Part shown: piece by piece, positions 62,878-64,000 of the stretch
How positions within the stretch are numbered: position 1 is the first letter of the stretch
Layout: each line of letters opens with the position of its first letter
Assembly (NCBI GenBank): GCA_963843455.1
Contig: CAWJKE010000008.1
Coordinates: 310,001-374,000, forward strand
Length of the DNA: 64,000 nucleotides
Direction of reading: 5' to 3'
Source: CAIQPS01 sp963843455
Lineage (GTDB): Bacteria > Actinomycetota > Thermoleophilia > RBG-16-64-13
Translations under genes and position numbers: made by a program
The notes under the pieces: generated by a model
The model's database searches: none
Seen by the model: only the letters and a program-made list of their open reading frames with translations
Told to the model about the DNA's origin: nothing

Positions 62878-64000
62878 GCGCAGACACCACGACCGCCGCG
62901 GCTCCCGCCACGGCGGGCGGCTCCAACCCGGTCCACATCACCGATCTCGTACTTCGCGATGCTCACCAGTCGCTGCTCGCGACGCGGATGCGCACCGAGG
63001 ACATGCTTCCCGTCGCCGGAAAGATCAACCAGGCCGGCTACTGGTCAATCGAGATGTGGGGTGGAGCTACCTTCGACTCGATGATGCGGTTCCTCAATGA
63101 GGATCCCTGGGAGAGGGTCCGAGCGCTCAAGACGACCATGCCCGATACCCGCCTGCAGATGCTGCTCCGCGGTCAGAACGCAGTGGGCTACCGCAACTAT
63201 GCCGACGACGTGGTGCAAGAGTTCGTGCGCCTGGCGGCGCTGGCCGGCATCGACGTGTTCAGGGTGTTCGACGCGCTCAACGACCCGCGGAACCTCGAGA
63301 CGGCCATCGCCGCAGTCAGGGAGAGCGGCAAGTGGGTGGAGGGGACCATCAGCTACACCAAGAGCCCCGTCCACAACGTGCAGGCGTTCCTGGAGTACGC
63401 GGCGCGCCTCGCGGAGCTAGGCGCCCAGAGCTTCTGCATCAAGGACATGGCGGGTCTGCTCGATCCCCAGGATGCATACGAGCTCGTCTCTGCCCTCAAG
63501 CAGGCGCACCCCGAAATCCTCGTGCATATGCACTGCCACTACACGTCCGGTATGGCGTCCATGGCCTACTTACGGGCGGTGGATGCGGGGGCCGACATCC
63601 TCGACTGCGCCATCTCGTCCATGTCCATGGGGACCTCACACCCGCCCACTGAGTCTATGGTGGCTGCTCTCGCGAACAGCGACAGGGCGACCGGCATGGA
63701 TATCAAGGTGCTCGAGGAGATCTCGGAGTACTTCCGCGACGTGCGCAAGAAGTACCGGGCGTACGAGAGCGCGTTCACGGCTGTCGACCCCGCGGTGCTG
63801 CTGTGGCAGATCCCGGGCGGGATGATCTCCAACCTGTCGTCGCAGCTCAAGGACCAAGGCGCGCTCGACCGCATGGAGGAGGTGCTCGCCGAGGTGCCCC
63901 GCGTGCGACAGGAGCTTGGGTATCCGCCGCTGGTAACGCCCACCTCACAGATCGTCGGCACTCAGGCGACCCTCAACGTGCTCATGGGGCGCTACAAGAT
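62874..64000 (+). CDS. Carboxyltransferase of the oxaloacetate decarboxylase alpha / transcarboxylase 5S type, 3' partial
   Basis: The open frame from GTG 62874 (GTGA overlap with the previous gene) runs to the window end, giving 375 codons. After 20 residues comes ITDLVLRDAHQSLLATRMRT, the hallmark of pyruvate carboxylase/OadA carboxyltransferases. MWGGATFDSMMRFLNEDPWE, QMLLRGQNAVGYRNYADDVV and FRVFDALNDPRNLE follow. The metal-lysine site is QSFCIKDMAGLL (the carbamylated Lys), and the histidine pair VHMHCHYTSGM binds the metal. AYESAFTAVDPAVLLWQIPG and GMISNLSSQLKDQG are also typical. It converts pyruvate to or from oxaloacetate with carboxybiotin. Together with the 12S-type subunit it suggests a transcarboxylase; the biotin carrier would lie beyond the window. 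Confidence 0.9.
   Translation, partial: MSADTTTAAAPATAGGSNPVHITDLVLRDAHQSLLATRMRTEDMLPVAGKINQAGYWSIEMWGGATFDSMMRFLNEDPWERVRALKTTMPDTRLQMLLRGQNAVGYRNYADDVVQEFVRLAALAGIDVFRVFDALNDPRNLETAIAAVRESGKWVEGTISYTKSPVHNVQAFLEYAARLAELGAQSFCIKDMAGLLDPQDAYELVSALKQAHPEILVHMHCHYTSGMASMAYLRAVDAGADILDCAISSMSMGTSHPPTESMVAALANSDRATGMDIKVLEEISEYFRDVRKKYRAYESAFTAVDPAVLLWQIPGGMISNLSSQLKDQGALDRMEEVLAEVPRVRQELGYPPLVTPTSQIVGTQATLNVLMGRYK

Noticed and set aside
1..64000. CRISPR arrays, rRNA genes and classical riboswitches
   Set aside because: I looked for evenly spaced repeats, rRNA-like conserved stretches and known aptamer cores in the intergenic regions and saw none.

Overview
The window is a contiguous piece of a GC-rich bacterial chromosome. 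Frequent GTG and TTG starts, threonine-rich linkers behind lipoboxes, a short primary sigma factor, a VanW/YoaR-type protein, a PimA-like glycosyltransferase and two coiled-coil NlpC/P60 endopeptidases suggest a deep-branching actinobacterium. Two glycyl radical enzymes with an activase and a transcarboxylase-like gene pair point to an anaerobic or facultative life. No rRNA gene, intact tRNA gene or CRISPR array was seen.

Layout. 1-10 kb: the end of a short-chain dehydrogenase, a large secreted metalloprotease with TIG domains and internal repeats, a small lipoprotein flanked by direct repeats, an IS256-type element with terminal inverted repeats, small orphan genes, and a geranylgeranyl-reductase-type flavoprotein. 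10-24 kb: metF, an MMPL exporter, a broken DMT exporter, EcsC- and SurA-like proteins, DUF362, an HtrA-type protease, and a cell-envelope run (VanW/G5, glycosyltransferase, NlpC/P60). 24-34 kb: a membrane protein and USP, rpoD, an RRM protein, a CHRD lipoprotein, an ABC-F ATPase and sbcDC. 34-51 kb: an apparent catabolic island with an Fe-S/flavin enoate-reductase-type enzyme, two glycyl radical enzymes flanking one activase, a QorB-like quinone reductase, a TetR regulator, a uroporphyrinogen-decarboxylase-family protein in line with a complete Dpp-type ABC transporter, and a DUF169 protein. 52-64 kb: a Cas4-like/RNase H-like DUF2779 nuclease, a four-gene operon (NlpC/P60, nitroreductase, YgbA, CDF transporter), a GT4 enzyme, an ABC-2 exporter with a cupredoxin, and carboxyltransferase subunits of the 12S/5S type, the last running off the end.

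How the genes may work together (inference). In the island the Dpp transporter would import a small organic substrate. The glycyl radical enzymes, both with the Cys-x-Glu active site of the eliminase type, would cleave or dehydrate it after activation by the shared activase. The enoate-reductase-like enzyme and the uroporphyrinogen-decarboxylase-family protein would act on products or on methyl groups. The 12S/5S pair would fit propionate or methylmalonyl-CoA metabolism.

Caution. Fourteen genes are broken by frameshifts. Every break can be repaired by removing one or a few extra bases, and none requires adding a base. The breaks concentrate at 37.5-41.5 kb, and conserved residues are intact on both sides. 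I therefore annotate these as single genes with frameshifts. Insertion-type sequencing or assembly errors are more likely than true decay, but this cannot be settled from the sequence alone.
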